This document shows positions 7,685 through 16,471 of a DNA stretch of 64,000 bases, one piece after another. The notes beneath the pieces were generated by a model. It did not search any database and was not told where the DNA came from. It saw only the letters and a list, made by a program, of their open reading frames with translations. A program made the translations under genes and the position numbers. This DNA is from Acidobacteriota bacterium (GTDB lineage Bacteria > Acidobacteriota > Terriglobia > Acidiferrales > UBA7541): NCBI GenBank assembly GCA_013289825.1, contig JABCZF010000015.1:1-64000 (forward strand), given 5' to 3'. How positions within the stretch are numbered: position 1 is the stretch's first letter; each line of letters begins with the position of its first letter.

Positions 7685-10381
7685 ATGAGGCTGTGGAGGC
7701 GCATTTGTTCGTGGATAGGGGCGATGCTCTGGCGCTCTCGGATGGAGAGCGAGATGGATGCAGAACTGCGATTCCACATCGGGGCGTGTGCCGAGGATTT
7801 GATCCGCAGCGGCGTGCCCCACTCGGAAGCGATGCGGCGAGCACGCATCGAGTTTGGTGGAATCGCGCTAATGAAAGAGGAATGCCGCGACGCCCGCGGC
7901 GTTAACCTTGTCGAGAGCCTCATCCAGGATTTGCGCTTCGGCCTGCGTACGCTCGGCAGAAATCCGGGCTTTACTGTTGTAGCGGTTCTCACCCTCGCGC
8001 TTGGCATAGGGGCGAACGCCGCGATCTTCGGTTTGGTGGACTCGGTATTCTTGCGCGGCTTACCTTTCAGCGAGCCTGAGCGCCTGGTTCATATCTGGAC
8101 GATTGAGGCCGACGGGGACGTCCACACGCCTACTCCGGCGGAGTATCAGGCAGTCCGACAAGACAGTAAGTCGTTTGAGCAAATCGCGGCGGCCGGATGG
8201 GCGGAATATTTTTACGATGCCGATGGCTCCATCTCACAAGACTTGCCAGGGTTTCTGGTAACTCCGAATTGGCTACCCACGCTCGGTGTTCGGCCTTTGC
8301 TGGGCCGCAACTTCCGAGAGGACGAACAGATCGCCGGACAAGACGGAGTCGTGATGCTTTCCTACGACTGTTGGCACACGCGATTCCACGCAGACCCGCA
8401 CATCGCAGGAAAACAGGTTGTTCTGAATCATCGTCCGGTTACGGTTATCGGCGTATTGCCTCAGTCGTTGGGACCTTATTACCAAGAACTCGAAATCTTT
8501 GCTCCGCTCGTTATGGAATCTTACGCAGGCCAAGGAAACGTAAGAGCGGGGAAAATGAGAGTCCAAATAATGGCGCGCTTGAAGCACGGAGTGACGCTGG
8601 GCCAAGCGCGTTCGGAAGCGGAAGTCATCGCAGGGCGGCTTAGAAAGCCGGATGCTCCAGCTGATCGGAGCGACCGCCTGGTGGTTGAAGACTTTGCCGA
8701 AATGCTCCGGCACGCTGGGCCGACGATGCAAAATGCCCGTCGCGGCTTGTGGATGACAGCGGTCGCGGCGGGGGTTGTGCTCTTGATCGCGTGCGCAAAC
8801 GTTGCGAGTTTGCTTCTGGCCCGAGGCATCAAGCGTCATAGGGAAGTCGCAGTGCGCGCGGCGCTGGGCTGCTCGCGCGGACGAATGATTCGGCAACTTC
8901 TAACCGAGAGCACGCTGCTGTTCTCTTGTGGCGGAGCTGTCGCAATAATCGTGACACGATGGTGTGCGGCGATCATCACAAAAGCGGTGTCAGGAATAGT
9001 TCCGGGCGCATATTTACAGGTCGATGCGCGTGTGTTCACGGTCAGTTTGGGAGTTTCTCTTCTCAGCGCGCTCGCTTTTGGGATGATTCCGGCGTTGCAG
9101 GTAACACGCGTGAATCCAAATGAGAATTTGAAGGACGCGGCTCCAAACATGGTTGGCGGCTCGCACTCGCGGCGGTTGCGAAACGCTTTGGTTGGAGGTC
9201 AGGTTGCGCTCGGCATGGTACTGCTAGTAGGCTTCGGGTTATTGCTGCGTAGTTTTTTGCACGTGGAATCCTCACGCATGGGGTATGAACCTCGCAACGT
9301 TGTGACCGCCACGATCCGGTTGCCAGCTACGCGTTATACGGCCCCGTCGGATCGAGCTCGCCTGATGCGCGACGCCGTAGAGCGCATACGCTTGATGCCA
9401 GGCGTGGAGTCGGCGGGCATTGCGGATTCCCTCCCGATGGAGGGCGCGGATGCTGTCCGCCTCAGAATAGAAATACCTGCTCCAAAAACCACACTTGCTG
9501 AAGATGAAATATGGTTCGTCTCGGTAGGCCCAGATTATTTTTCAACTTTGAAGATACCTATGCTTGCCGGGCGTTCTTTCCGGGAAACGGACAGTCACGA
9601 GGGCAGCCCGGTTGCGATCGTCAATCAAACTTTCGCTACGCAATATTTTCCGGGTACGAATCCTATCGGCTACCATCTAGCGTTTGCAGATGCCCCCACG
9701 ACTTGGAGAGAGATAGTGGGCGTAGTCGGCGATTTCCGGCAGCGCAATCCGGAAGAGGACTTGAGGCCGCTTGCGTACTTCCCGGCCGCACAAACTGTGC
9801 CGCCACGATGGAGTATCGCGATCCGGGTTCGGGCGGCGAGTGACATTGCGAGTGTCGCCGCGCGCATCAGCGATTGGCTCCGGCCAGTGGACCCGCAGCT
9901 CAATTGGGGGCTGGGCAACATGCAGGCGCAAATCCACGACTCTGAGTCACTGACGTTGCGCCGGCCTATTATTACGCTTTTGGCTTCTTTCGGCGGCTTG
10001 GCGCTGATACTAGTCATCGTCGGCGTCTTCGGAGTGACGTCGTACTCGGTCGCCGAGCGCACGCGAGAAATCGGCATTCGCGTCGCGCTCGGGGCGGCTC
10101 GCCGCGAAATCGCCGGACTGGTCTTGCGTGAATCACTGGGGGTCACGTTGGCTGGCTTGGCGGTGGGTACGTTCGCTGCCTTTGCAATGACGCGCCTTTT
10201 CCCGACTGCGGATATCGGCTGGAGCGGATCGGGAATTTTTCTCTACGGCGTTTCGCGAACGGACAGCCTCACCTATATATCGGCGGCCGCGCTGCTGACG
10301 AGTGTCGTGCTTGCCGCGTCGTGGGCACCGGCGCGGAGGGCGATGCATGTCGATCCCCTGGTCGCCCTGCGTTATGAGTGA
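7685..10381 (+). CDS. ADOP-family duplicated orphan ABC permease
   Basis: This 898-aa membrane protein belongs to the acidobacterial duplicated orphan permease family: two MacB/FtsX-type permease halves in one chain with no ATPase of their own. The ATG at 7685 follows GGAGG at 7676-7680. A short cytoplasmic prefix (ESEMDAELRFHI) precedes the first membrane helix (about 100). FtsX segments appear as CANVASLLLARGIKRHREVA in the first half and VGVFGVTSYSVAERTREIG near the C-terminus. It ends with HVDPLVALRYE, shared with the scar upstream. The substrate is unknown; export of peptides or lipids, as in MacB, is only inference. Confidence 0.88.
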   Translation: MRLWRRICSWIGAMLWRSRMESEMDAELRFHIGACAEDLIRSGVPHSEAMRRARIEFGGIALMKEECRDARGVNLVESLIQDLRFGLRTLGRNPGFTVVAVLTLALGIGANAAIFGLVDSVFLRGLPFSEPERLVHIWTIEADGDVHTPTPAEYQAVRQDSKSFEQIAAAGWAEYFYDADGSISQDLPGFLVTPNWLPTLGVRPLLGRNFREDEQIAGQDGVVMLSYDCWHTRFHADPHIAGKQVVLNHRPVTVIGVLPQSLGPYYQELEIFAPLVMESYAGQGNVRAGKMRVQIMARLKHGVTLGQARSEAEVIAGRLRKPDAPADRSDRLVVEDFAEMLRHAGPTMQNARRGLWMTAVAAGVVLLIACANVASLLLARGIKRHREVAVRAALGCSRGRMIRQLLTESTLLFSCGGAVAIIVTRWCAAIITKAVSGIVPGAYLQVDARVFTVSLGVSLLSALAFGMIPALQVTRVNPNENLKDAAPNMVGGSHSRRLRNALVGGQVALGMVLLVGFGLLLRSFLHVESSRMGYEPRNVVTATIRLPATRYTAPSDRARLMRDAVERIRLMPGVESAGIADSLPMEGADAVRLRIEIPAPKTTLAEDEIWFVSVGPDYFSTLKIPMLAGRSFRETDSHEGSPVAIVNQTFATQYFPGTNPIGYHLAFADAPTTWREIVGVVGDFRQRNPEEDLRPLAYFPAAQTVPPRWSIAIRVRAASDIASVAARISDWLRPVDPQLNWGLGNMQAQIHDSESLTLRRPIITLLASFGGLALILVIVGVFGVTSYSVAERTREIGIRVALGAARREIAGLVLRESLGVTLAGLAVGTFAAFAMTRLFPTADIGWSGSGIFLYGVSRTDSLTYISAAALLTSVVLAASWAPARRAMHVDPLVALRYE

Positions 10382-10677
10382 GAAGGCAGCAGATAACCGC
10401 AATGCATGATCACTGCCCCGGCGATTCCCCGAGTTCGCTACTGCGCCTTTTTTGGGCGCGCGTTTCTTCCCGTTGCACCAGACCTGGGGGCGTGTCCGTT
10501 TTGTCTTGTCGTGGGGCCTGGTTGAGGAGAGCGAAGCACGCCGCTCGTCATACCCGTTCAATCGCCGCGCGCCAGCACCTCCAGTAGCTGCCCTCTGGCG
10601 TTCAGAGGGATCCTCAGGTCCTAGGATCGTCGGCGGGTGTATGGATCGAGCGCGCAATACCATTATTTTTAGAGGGG
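10382..10677. other. gene-free spacer before the tRNA-Asn-flanked insert
   Basis: No convincing reading frame was found. A 7-bp hairpin (CCCTCTG/CAGAGGG, 10591-10609) could be a weak transcript end for the ADOP gene, but no T-run follows. Confidence 0.4.
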
Positions 10678-10703
10678 AATTGGCTGGGGCGGGAGGATTC
10701 GAA
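10678..10703 (-). repeat. attachment-site-like repeat: copy of tRNA-Asn 3' end (left)
   Basis: These 26 bases are identical to 12179-12204, which are the last 23 bases of the tRNA-Asn gene (T-loop to CCA) plus three bases beyond. The rest of the tRNA is absent here. An isolated tRNA 3' end paired with an intact gene is the usual mark of site-specific integration. Confidence 0.85.
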
Positions 10704-11083
10704 AATGAACCCGGTATGCTCGAATAGGCCCTACAATCGCTGCTTTTCAGTGTTCCCAACAACTTAGCACGCCCCGCGCTTTAAGCGACAGGAAGCGCCT
10801 TTAAGCGTTCTTATACCCCAATCGGTATTAAAAAGGGTAGTACGAAACGGCTGCTGGCAAGACGCTGGCGGGCTCTAAGTCCCCGCCGCTACTCAAGCGG
10901 ACGAAAAGTCAACCCGAGGCGCTCCATCTTCGTTAAGCCTGTTGTGTACACCTATGCATGCACAATTTGCCAAACTATGTTAATCTATGGGTGTACGTCT
11001 AGACCACATCTGTACATCTAAACATGAACATAATTTCGATTATATACATGTATAGGTTAAAGCGACCGAGGCGGGAGTGAGCC
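10704..11083. promoter_or_regulatory. AT-rich upstream region of the HTH/Fic operon with repeated TGTAC motifs
   Basis: This 380-base stretch has no gene. Three similar boxes start at 10945, 10993 and 11012 (TGTACACCTATG, TGTACGTCTAGA, TGTACATCTAAA). A perfect 12-bp palindrome, TATACATGTATA, lies at 11043-11054, about 30 bases before the HTH start codon. The direct pair CTTTAAGCG occurs near 10779 and 10799. The boxes are plausible binding sites for the HTH protein encoded just downstream (autoregulation is inference). Confidence 0.45.
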
Positions 11084-11533
11084 ATGCGCCCTTTATTCAG
11101 AAAGTTACGGATCAAGCAGCTTGAGAGAGCGTTGCAGCCATTCATTGCGGCTAAGGACTCGCCGCGTCCGCAGAAGGGTTGGCTCCGTGCCATCAGAGAA
11201 GCGACCGGGATCACCGTACGACAGATGGCAACTCGTCTAGGGAAGGCCCCTACTCTAGTTGTGAACCTTGAAAAATCTGAAGCTGAATATCGCATCACCT
11301 TAGGAAGCCTTCGCGCCGCGGCGGATGCACTCGGGTGCCAGCTTGTCTACGCACTCGTGCCAAAGAGCGGAAGCATTCAAGACCTTGCGGAACGACGTGC
11401 GAGAGCGAAGGCAGCAGAAAATGTACGCGCCGTTGAGCACAGCATGGCCTTAGAAGATCAAGCTGTCGGCGGAATCGACAACAAGATTGAGGAAGAAACG
11501 AGACGAATTCTGAAGCGTGACGAGAAAAAATGA
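11084..11533 (+). CDS. mobile mystery protein A (HTH, antitoxin-like)
   Basis: This 149-aa protein matches the mobile mystery protein A type: an N-terminal basic segment, then an XRE-like helix-turn-helix (about residues 35-85: GITVRQMATRLGKAPTLVVN, LGSLRAAADALGCQLVYALV), then an acidic/basic tail. It should bind DNA and perhaps neutralise or repress its Fic partner. The stop overlaps the Fic start by four bases (ATGA at 11530-11533), so the two are translationally coupled. GGGAG precedes the ATG. It lies within the tRNA-Asn-flanked insert. The antitoxin role is inferred from gene order. Confidence 0.82.
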   Translation: MRPLFRKLRIKQLERALQPFIAAKDSPRPQKGWLRAIREATGITVRQMATRLGKAPTLVVNLEKSEAEYRITLGSLRAAADALGCQLVYALVPKSGSIQDLAERRARAKAAENVRAVEHSMALEDQAVGGIDNKIEEETRRILKRDEKK

Positions 11534-12120
11534 CGACACTTGGAACAACTAGCGACGGCAATACCCCCCTTTCGCCGGAGGAGCTTGCGAACCTCATTCC
11601 AAGTCTGGCAACGAAGGAGGAGCTAAACGAATGGGAGCGCGAAAACATACTGCTGGGGAGGGAGTGGGCTACCGCAGCTCGCACGAGTCCGGTTGATATC
11701 GCTTCCGACGAATACGTGCGGAAGTTGCACACAAAAATGTTCGACCAAACATGGAAGTGGGCGGGTGAGTACCGACGCACCGAGAGAAACATTGGGGTTC
11801 CAGTCCATGAAATTCGAGACAGATTCATGGCATTGTGCGGTGACGTTCGGTATTGGATCGAGAACAGCACGTACTCCCCCGACGAAATAGCTGTTCGCTT
11901 TCACCATCGGCTTGTATACATTCATCCATTTCCGAACGGCAACGGTAGACATGCCCGCCTGGTCGCAGATCTACTCGCAACGAAGCTTGGCCGCCCCCTA
12001 TTTACTTGGGGTTCCGCCAATTTGATCAAAGAGGGTGAGGCACGTATGAAATATCTGGAAGCGATCAAAGCGGCGGATAATGGAGACATCCAGCTGCTTC
12101 TCAAGTTCGCCCGTTCCTGA
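11530..12120 (+). CDS. mobile mystery protein B (Fic domain protein)
   Basis: This 196-aa Fic-fold protein is of the mobile mystery protein B type. The Fic motif at residues 132-143 is HPFPNGNGRHAR: the catalytic His132, the GNGR anion loop and Arg143 are kept, but the usual Asp/Glu at position five is Asn136. The flap region is near KWAGEYRRTERNIGV (76-90). Fic proteins usually transfer AMP or another phosphate-containing group to target proteins; the target here is unknown. No clear S/TxxxE(G/N) inhibitory helix is seen in either protein. It is coupled to the HTH gene by an ATGA overlap. Confidence 0.87.
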   Translation: MTTLGTTSDGNTPLSPEELANLIPSLATKEELNEWERENILLGREWATAARTSPVDIASDEYVRKLHTKMFDQTWKWAGEYRRTERNIGVPVHEIRDRFMALCGDVRYWIENSTYSPDEIAVRFHHRLVYIHPFPNGNGRHARLVADLLATKLGRPLFTWGSANLIKEGEARMKYLEAIKAADNGDIQLLLKFARS

Positions 12121-12178
12121 TCGATATGCGCTCGTGAGCATCAGCCGACGCCAATTTCGCAGCGATTCTAGGGGAGCA

Positions 12179-12204
12179 AATTGGCTGGGGCGGGAGGATT
12201 CGAA
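12179..12204 (-). repeat. attachment-site-like repeat (right, within tRNA-Asn)
   Basis: This is the second copy of the 26-base repeat at 10678-10703. It covers the T-loop, T-stem 3' strand, acceptor 3' strand, discriminator and CCA of the tRNA plus three downstream bases, the region tyrosine integrases commonly use. Confidence 0.85.
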
Positions 12205-12257
12205 CCTCCACCGTCCTCATTAACAGTGAGGTGTCCTACCGATTGGACCACGCCCCA
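12182..12257 (-). tRNA. tRNA-Asn(GUU)
   Basis: The 76 bases fold into a full cloverleaf: acceptor TGGGGCG/CGCCCCA, D-stem GTCC/GGAC, anticodon stem CCTCA/TGAGG around the loop CTGTTAA (anticodon GTT), T-stem GGAGG/CCTCC around TTCGAAT, discriminator G and an encoded CCA. G73 is usual for tRNA-Asn. The 3' end is duplicated at 10678-10703. Confidence 0.97.
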
Positions 12258-12644
12258 GCAGCCGACGAGGTAGGCTCCGCCGCACACGCAATCCACGGCA
12301 AAGTGTGCTTCTAAGATAACACGGCTGCATGTTCTCGGAGGATAGTTCCCGAAAAAAAGATGTATCCGCCGAGCCCGGTATGAATCAAAAGTCGTGAGGG
12401 TGGGGACAACATCAGGGTTATTGCGGTTGTTTCAAACTGTTCGAAGGTGTTGTTCTGTTTGGGGAAAGCAACGCGCAAAAGAGTCTTTTGAAGAAAACCG
12501 TGCGCGACGGTTGCATTCCATAAAGTTTTGTCGGAAACTATGCGGTCAATTACGAGCCGGGTGGGCACTTCCCGGCCATGACACCGCGGAGCCTCCAGAT
12601 TTTTGCTCCTTCCGGGGAGGTCTCCGCAAAAGTGCAACGTTGAC
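12258..12644. other. leader region of the respiratory operon
   Basis: No gene is supported between the tRNA and actA; the frames here are short and weak. The promoter of the actA-coxD operon must lie here, but I cannot place -10/-35 boxes with confidence. GGGGAGG at 12614-12620 is the only purine-rich site and lies 24 bases before the chosen actA start. Confidence 0.45.
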
Positions 12645-13307
12645 ATGGCCCAGATTTTTCATCGCAGCACAAACTTCATCTCCAGATTCAGTCTGTTCTC
12701 GGCTGTTTTTCTGGCTGGTCTGGGGCTCGTCGGCGTTCTAGGGCTGGCGCGTTCACCGTATTCCACGAACCAAAACGTTTCGCGCGCGCAACCCGTGCAG
12801 TTCAGCCACAAACATCACGTCGGCGATGACGGGCTCGACTGCCGCTACTGTCATACCTCCGTTGAGACTTCCGCCGTCGCGGGCATCCCACCGACGAAGA
12901 CCTGCATGAATTGCCATTCCGTGTTGTACGCCGACGCCCCCTACCTCGAACCCATTCGCGAGAGCTACCGCACCAACCAATCGATCCAGTGGGTGAAAGT
13001 CCACCGCCTTCCCGATTTTGTCTATTTCAATCACAGCATTCACATCAACAAAGGCGTCGGTTGCTCCACGTGCCATGGCTCCATCAACCAGATGCCGCTG
13101 GTGTTTCAGGCTTCTCCCTTGCTGATGGAATGGTGCCTGGATTGCCACCGCAATCCCGAGAGGGCTTTACGCGCCACGAAGGACGACGTTTTCGACATGA
13201 ATTGGAAAGCGCCTGACAATCAGGCGGAACTCGGCAAGCAACTGGCTGCGGAACGCAAGATTCGCAGCACCGCCGAACTGACCAGCTGTTCTACCTGTCA
13301 TCGCTAA
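12645..13307 (+). CDS. actA: alternative complex III subunit ActA, pentahaem cytochrome c
   Basis: This 220-aa subunit has an N-terminal membrane anchor (about residues 13-35) and five CxxCH haem sites: CRYCH (66), CMNCH (87), CSTCH (140), CLDCH (164) and CSTCH (215). In alternative complex III, ActA passes electrons from the quinol-oxidising core towards cytochrome c or the oxidase on the periplasmic side. The stop overlaps the actB start (TAATG at 13305-13309). The ATG at 12645 is chosen because the membrane anchor starts there; an in-frame TTG at 12603 would add 14 residues that do not look like part of the anchor. Confidence 0.93.
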   Translation: MAQIFHRSTNFISRFSLFSAVFLAGLGLVGVLGLARSPYSTNQNVSRAQPVQFSHKHHVGDDGLDCRYCHTSVETSAVAGIPPTKTCMNCHSVLYADAPYLEPIRESYRTNQSIQWVKVHRLPDFVYFNHSIHINKGVGCSTCHGSINQMPLVFQASPLLMEWCLDCHRNPERALRATKDDVFDMNWKAPDNQAELGKQLAAERKIRSTAELTSCSTCHR

Positions 13308-16300
13308 TGGACGATATGCGCGAAAACGACCCTATCGACGGCCACAGGCACCATCCCGAAGCGCACGAGGCGACCTCGCACGCAGACAATCATTCGGATG
13401 AACCCGCTCTGGACTCGACAGTCGACGAGCACAGCCTGGATCTAGCAGCGGTACGCGCGAAACTGAGAGAGACGAGCGGCAAGCACTATTGGCGCACCCT
13501 GGAAGAGCTGGCCGGCGATCCGCATTTTGAAGATCTGTTGCACCGCGAGTTTCCGCGGCAGGCATCGGAGTGGGATGAAACGGTCGACCGGCGCAATTTC
13601 CTGAAGCTCGCCGCAGCCTCGCTTGCTTTCGCTGGGATTTCCGGTTGCCGCAAGCCAGAGCAGCTGATTGTTCCCTATGTGAAGCAGCCCGACGGAATGA
13701 TTCTCGGCAAGCCGCAGTTTTACGCTACGGCCATGGCGTTCGGCGCGGACGCTGTCGGGGTGTTGGTCGAGAGCCACGAAGGCCGGCCCACGCACATCGC
13801 CGGGAATCCCGACCATCCGTCGAGCCTCGGCAGCACGGACGTGATTACGCAGGCCTCGGTACTCAACCTGTACGATCCCGACCGCGCGCAGACGGTCACA
13901 AATCTCGGCGAAATCCGCACCTGGTCGGACTTCCTGAAAGAAGCGGAGGCGCTGGTTGCGACGGCTAAGGCTCAGGGCGGAGCTAGCTTCCGGATCTTGA
14001 CCGGCACGGTCGCTTCACCAACGCTCGCCGCGCAAATCCAGAATGTCCTGAAACAGATACCCGGCGCCAAGTGGCACCAGTGGGAGCCTGCCGGGAGCGA
14101 CGGGCCGCGTGAGGGCAGTAAGCTGGCCTTCGGCCGCTATGTCAACACCGTGTACCGTCCGGAAAAGGCCGACATCATTCTTTCGCTGGATTCTGATTTT
14201 CTGGCCAGCGGCCCTGGGCATATTGCCTACATGAAGCAGTTTTACCGCCGCCGCAAACTGAGCGAGCCGAGCGACACCATGAACCGGCTGTATGTCGTCG
14301 AACCAACGCCTTCCGTCACTGGCTCCAGCGCGGATCATCGTTTGCCGCTGCGCTCGTCGGATGTCGGGCAGTTCGCTCGCGCTCTGGCTTCAAAACTGGG
14401 CTTGGGCGGCAGCGGAACGCTATCGCCAGCCGCGGAAAAGTGGCTCGATGCCGCCGCCGGCGACCTCGAAAAGAATCGCGGCAAATCTCTCGTCGTTGCC
14501 GGAGAGTTCCAGCCTGCGGAAGTGCATGCCCTCGCACACGCCATCAACGCAGCGCTGGGGAACGTCGGAACGACGCTTTATTACACGGAGCCCGTCGAAG
14601 CCAATCCGCTCAATCAACTGGAGTCGTTCACCGGGCTATGCGCCGATATGGACGCGGGCAAAGTCTCTACGCTGCTGATTTTTGGGTCGAACCCAGTTTA
14701 CGACGCGCCGCACGACTTTGATTTCACATCGAAGCTGCAAAAAGTCGCGACTTCCGTGCTGGTCAGCACTCATTTCGATGAGACTGCCGAATATTGCAAG
14801 TGGCACGTCGCGGAATCGCATTACCTGGAAACCTGGGGTGATGGGCGTGCCTTTGATGGCACGGTCAGCGTGATTCAGCCGCTTATCGCGCCGCTCTATC
14901 ACTCGCGGTCTGCCTTCGAGGTTCTGGCGGCCTTCACCGACAAGCCCGGTTTGACGGCCTATGATGCGGTTCGCGACCGCCTGAAGAGCTCCGCACCTGC
15001 AGCCGATGCGGAGAAATTCTGGCGCAAAACGCTGAACGACGGTGTCGTCCGAGATTCCGCTTATGCGCCGATTTCTGTTGCGCCGAAATTTAGCGCCGCA
15101 AACTTGCCAACCGCAAAAGCGGTTCCCGCGGGACAGCTCGAATTTATTTTTCGCCCGGACGCAAACGTTCACGACGGCCGCTACGCGAACAATGGCTGGC
15201 TGCAGGAGCTGGCGCGTCCCGTCACCAAGATTACCTGGGATAACGCCGCGCTAGTCAGCCCGCGGCTGGCAGAAAAGCTTGCACTTACGCAACGCGCCGC
15301 GGCCCGCGGAGGCGAGCACGGCCAGATCGTCAGCAACGTCATTGATATCTCGATTTCCAGCAGCAACGTCACCGCCGCTGCTTGGATCCTGCCGGGGCAA
15401 GCCGACGACGTGGTGGTGCTTCCGCTGGGATATGGCCGCAAAAACGCCGGATTCACGGGCACGAACAAAGGATTCAGCGCCTACGTAGTGCGGGCCTCCA
15501 CGGCTTTATGGACGGTCACCGCGGGAACGGAGGCCATCAAGAAAACCGGCCACGAGTACCCGCTGGCTTGCACGCAATATCACTTCAACATGGAAGGCCG
15601 GAAAATTCTGGCCACCGGGACGCTCGCGGAATACCAGAAGAATCCCAAGTTCGCGCACGAAGGCGATGAACAACCGCCCAAGGAAATGTCGCTGTACAAG
15701 GAATTCGCCTACCCCGGTTATGCCTGGGGCATGGCCATCGATTTGAACAGTTGCAATGGCTGCAACGCTTGCGTTGTCGCCTGCCAGTCGGAAAATAATA
15801 TTGCAGTCGTCGGCAAAGATCAGGTCATGCGCGGCCGCGAGATGCACTGGATCCGCATCGACCGCTATTACTCGGCACAAACGCCCACCAATGATCCTTC
15901 CACCACCGAGGGCGACGCGCTCGACAATCCCGAAACATTTTTCCAGCCCGTGCCCTGCCAGCAGTGCGAAAACGCGCCTTGCGAGCAGGTTTGCCCCGTC
16001 GGCGCGACGGCGCACAGCGCTGAAGGCCTGAATGACATGGTTTACAACCGCTGCGTCGGCACGCGGTATTGTTCCAACAACTGTCCGTACAAAGTGCGCC
16101 GCTTTAATTTTCTCCGCTTCCAGGACTGGGAGACGCCTTCGCTCAAGCTTCTGCGCAATCCGGAAGTCACGGTGCGCAGCCGCGGGGTCATGGAGAAATG
16201 CACCTACTGCGTGCAGCGCATCAACAACGGGCGCATAGAAGCGGAAAAGCAGAACCGCCCCATCGCAGACGGCGAGATTGTTACGGCTTGCGAATCCGCC

Positions 16301-16471
16301 TGCCCTGCCCAAGCCATCGTTTTTGGCAACGCCAACGACGCCACCAGCCGCGTAGCCAAACTGAAAGCGCAGGCCCGCAGCTATGCGATTCTCGGTGAGC
16401 TGAACACCCGCCCGCGCACGACCTATCTCGCGGCCGTTCGCAATCCGAATCCTGAATTGGAGAAGGCATGA
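13307..16471 (+). CDS. actB: alternative complex III subunit ActB, molybdopterin-like and iron-sulfur protein
   Basis: This 1054-aa periplasmic subunit carries a Tat-like signal, RRNFLKLAAASLAF at about residue 95, placed after an unusually long His/Asp-rich N-terminal stretch. Residues about 120-750 resemble a molybdopterin oxidoreductase domain, which in this family binds no cofactor. Residues about 800-1010 are a ferredoxin-like domain with CNGCNACVVAC, CQQCENAPCEQVCPVG, CVGTRYCSNNCPY, KCTYC and CESACPA, enough for 3-4 cubane or related clusters. It conducts electrons within complex III. It overlaps actA by one base and actC by four. Confidence 0.94.
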   Translation: MDDMRENDPIDGHRHHPEAHEATSHADNHSDEPALDSTVDEHSLDLAAVRAKLRETSGKHYWRTLEELAGDPHFEDLLHREFPRQASEWDETVDRRNFLKLAAASLAFAGISGCRKPEQLIVPYVKQPDGMILGKPQFYATAMAFGADAVGVLVESHEGRPTHIAGNPDHPSSLGSTDVITQASVLNLYDPDRAQTVTNLGEIRTWSDFLKEAEALVATAKAQGGASFRILTGTVASPTLAAQIQNVLKQIPGAKWHQWEPAGSDGPREGSKLAFGRYVNTVYRPEKADIILSLDSDFLASGPGHIAYMKQFYRRRKLSEPSDTMNRLYVVEPTPSVTGSSADHRLPLRSSDVGQFARALASKLGLGGSGTLSPAAEKWLDAAAGDLEKNRGKSLVVAGEFQPAEVHALAHAINAALGNVGTTLYYTEPVEANPLNQLESFTGLCADMDAGKVSTLLIFGSNPVYDAPHDFDFTSKLQKVATSVLVSTHFDETAEYCKWHVAESHYLETWGDGRAFDGTVSVIQPLIAPLYHSRSAFEVLAAFTDKPGLTAYDAVRDRLKSSAPAADAEKFWRKTLNDGVVRDSAYAPISVAPKFSAANLPTAKAVPAGQLEFIFRPDANVHDGRYANNGWLQELARPVTKITWDNAALVSPRLAEKLALTQRAAARGGEHGQIVSNVIDISISSSNVTAAAWILPGQADDVVVLPLGYGRKNAGFTGTNKGFSAYVVRASTALWTVTAGTEAIKKTGHEYPLACTQYHFNMEGRKILATGTLAEYQKNPKFAHEGDEQPPKEMSLYKEFAYPGYAWGMAIDLNSCNGCNACVVACQSENNIAVVGKDQVMRGREMHWIRIDRYYSAQTPTNDPSTTEGDALDNPETFFQPVPCQQCENAPCEQVCPVGATAHSAEGLNDMVYNRCVGTRYCSNNCPYKVRRFNFLRFQDWETPSLKLLRNPEVTVRSRGVMEKCTYCVQRINNGRIEAEKQNRPIADGEIVTACESACPAQAIVFGNANDATSRVAKLKAQARSYAILGELNTRPRTTYLAAVRNPNPELEKA

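Larger units (their letters stand above)
10678..12204. mobile_element. tRNA-Asn-bounded mini-island with Fic/HTH pair
   Basis: The segment lies between a 26-bp copy of the tRNA-Asn 3' end (10678-10703) and the intact tRNA gene (repeat at 12179-12204). Its only genes are the overlapping HTH and Fic pair. The 5' part (10920-11080) is much richer in A+T than its surroundings, unlike the flanking chromosome. No integrase, recombinase or relaxase is encoded, so it would need an integrase in trans or is the remnant of a larger island. The boundary is inferred from the repeats alone. Confidence 0.65.

Noticed and set aside
10591..10609. hairpin after the ADOP gene as a terminator
   Set aside because: The 7-bp stem has no T-run after it and lies more than 200 bases past the stop codon.
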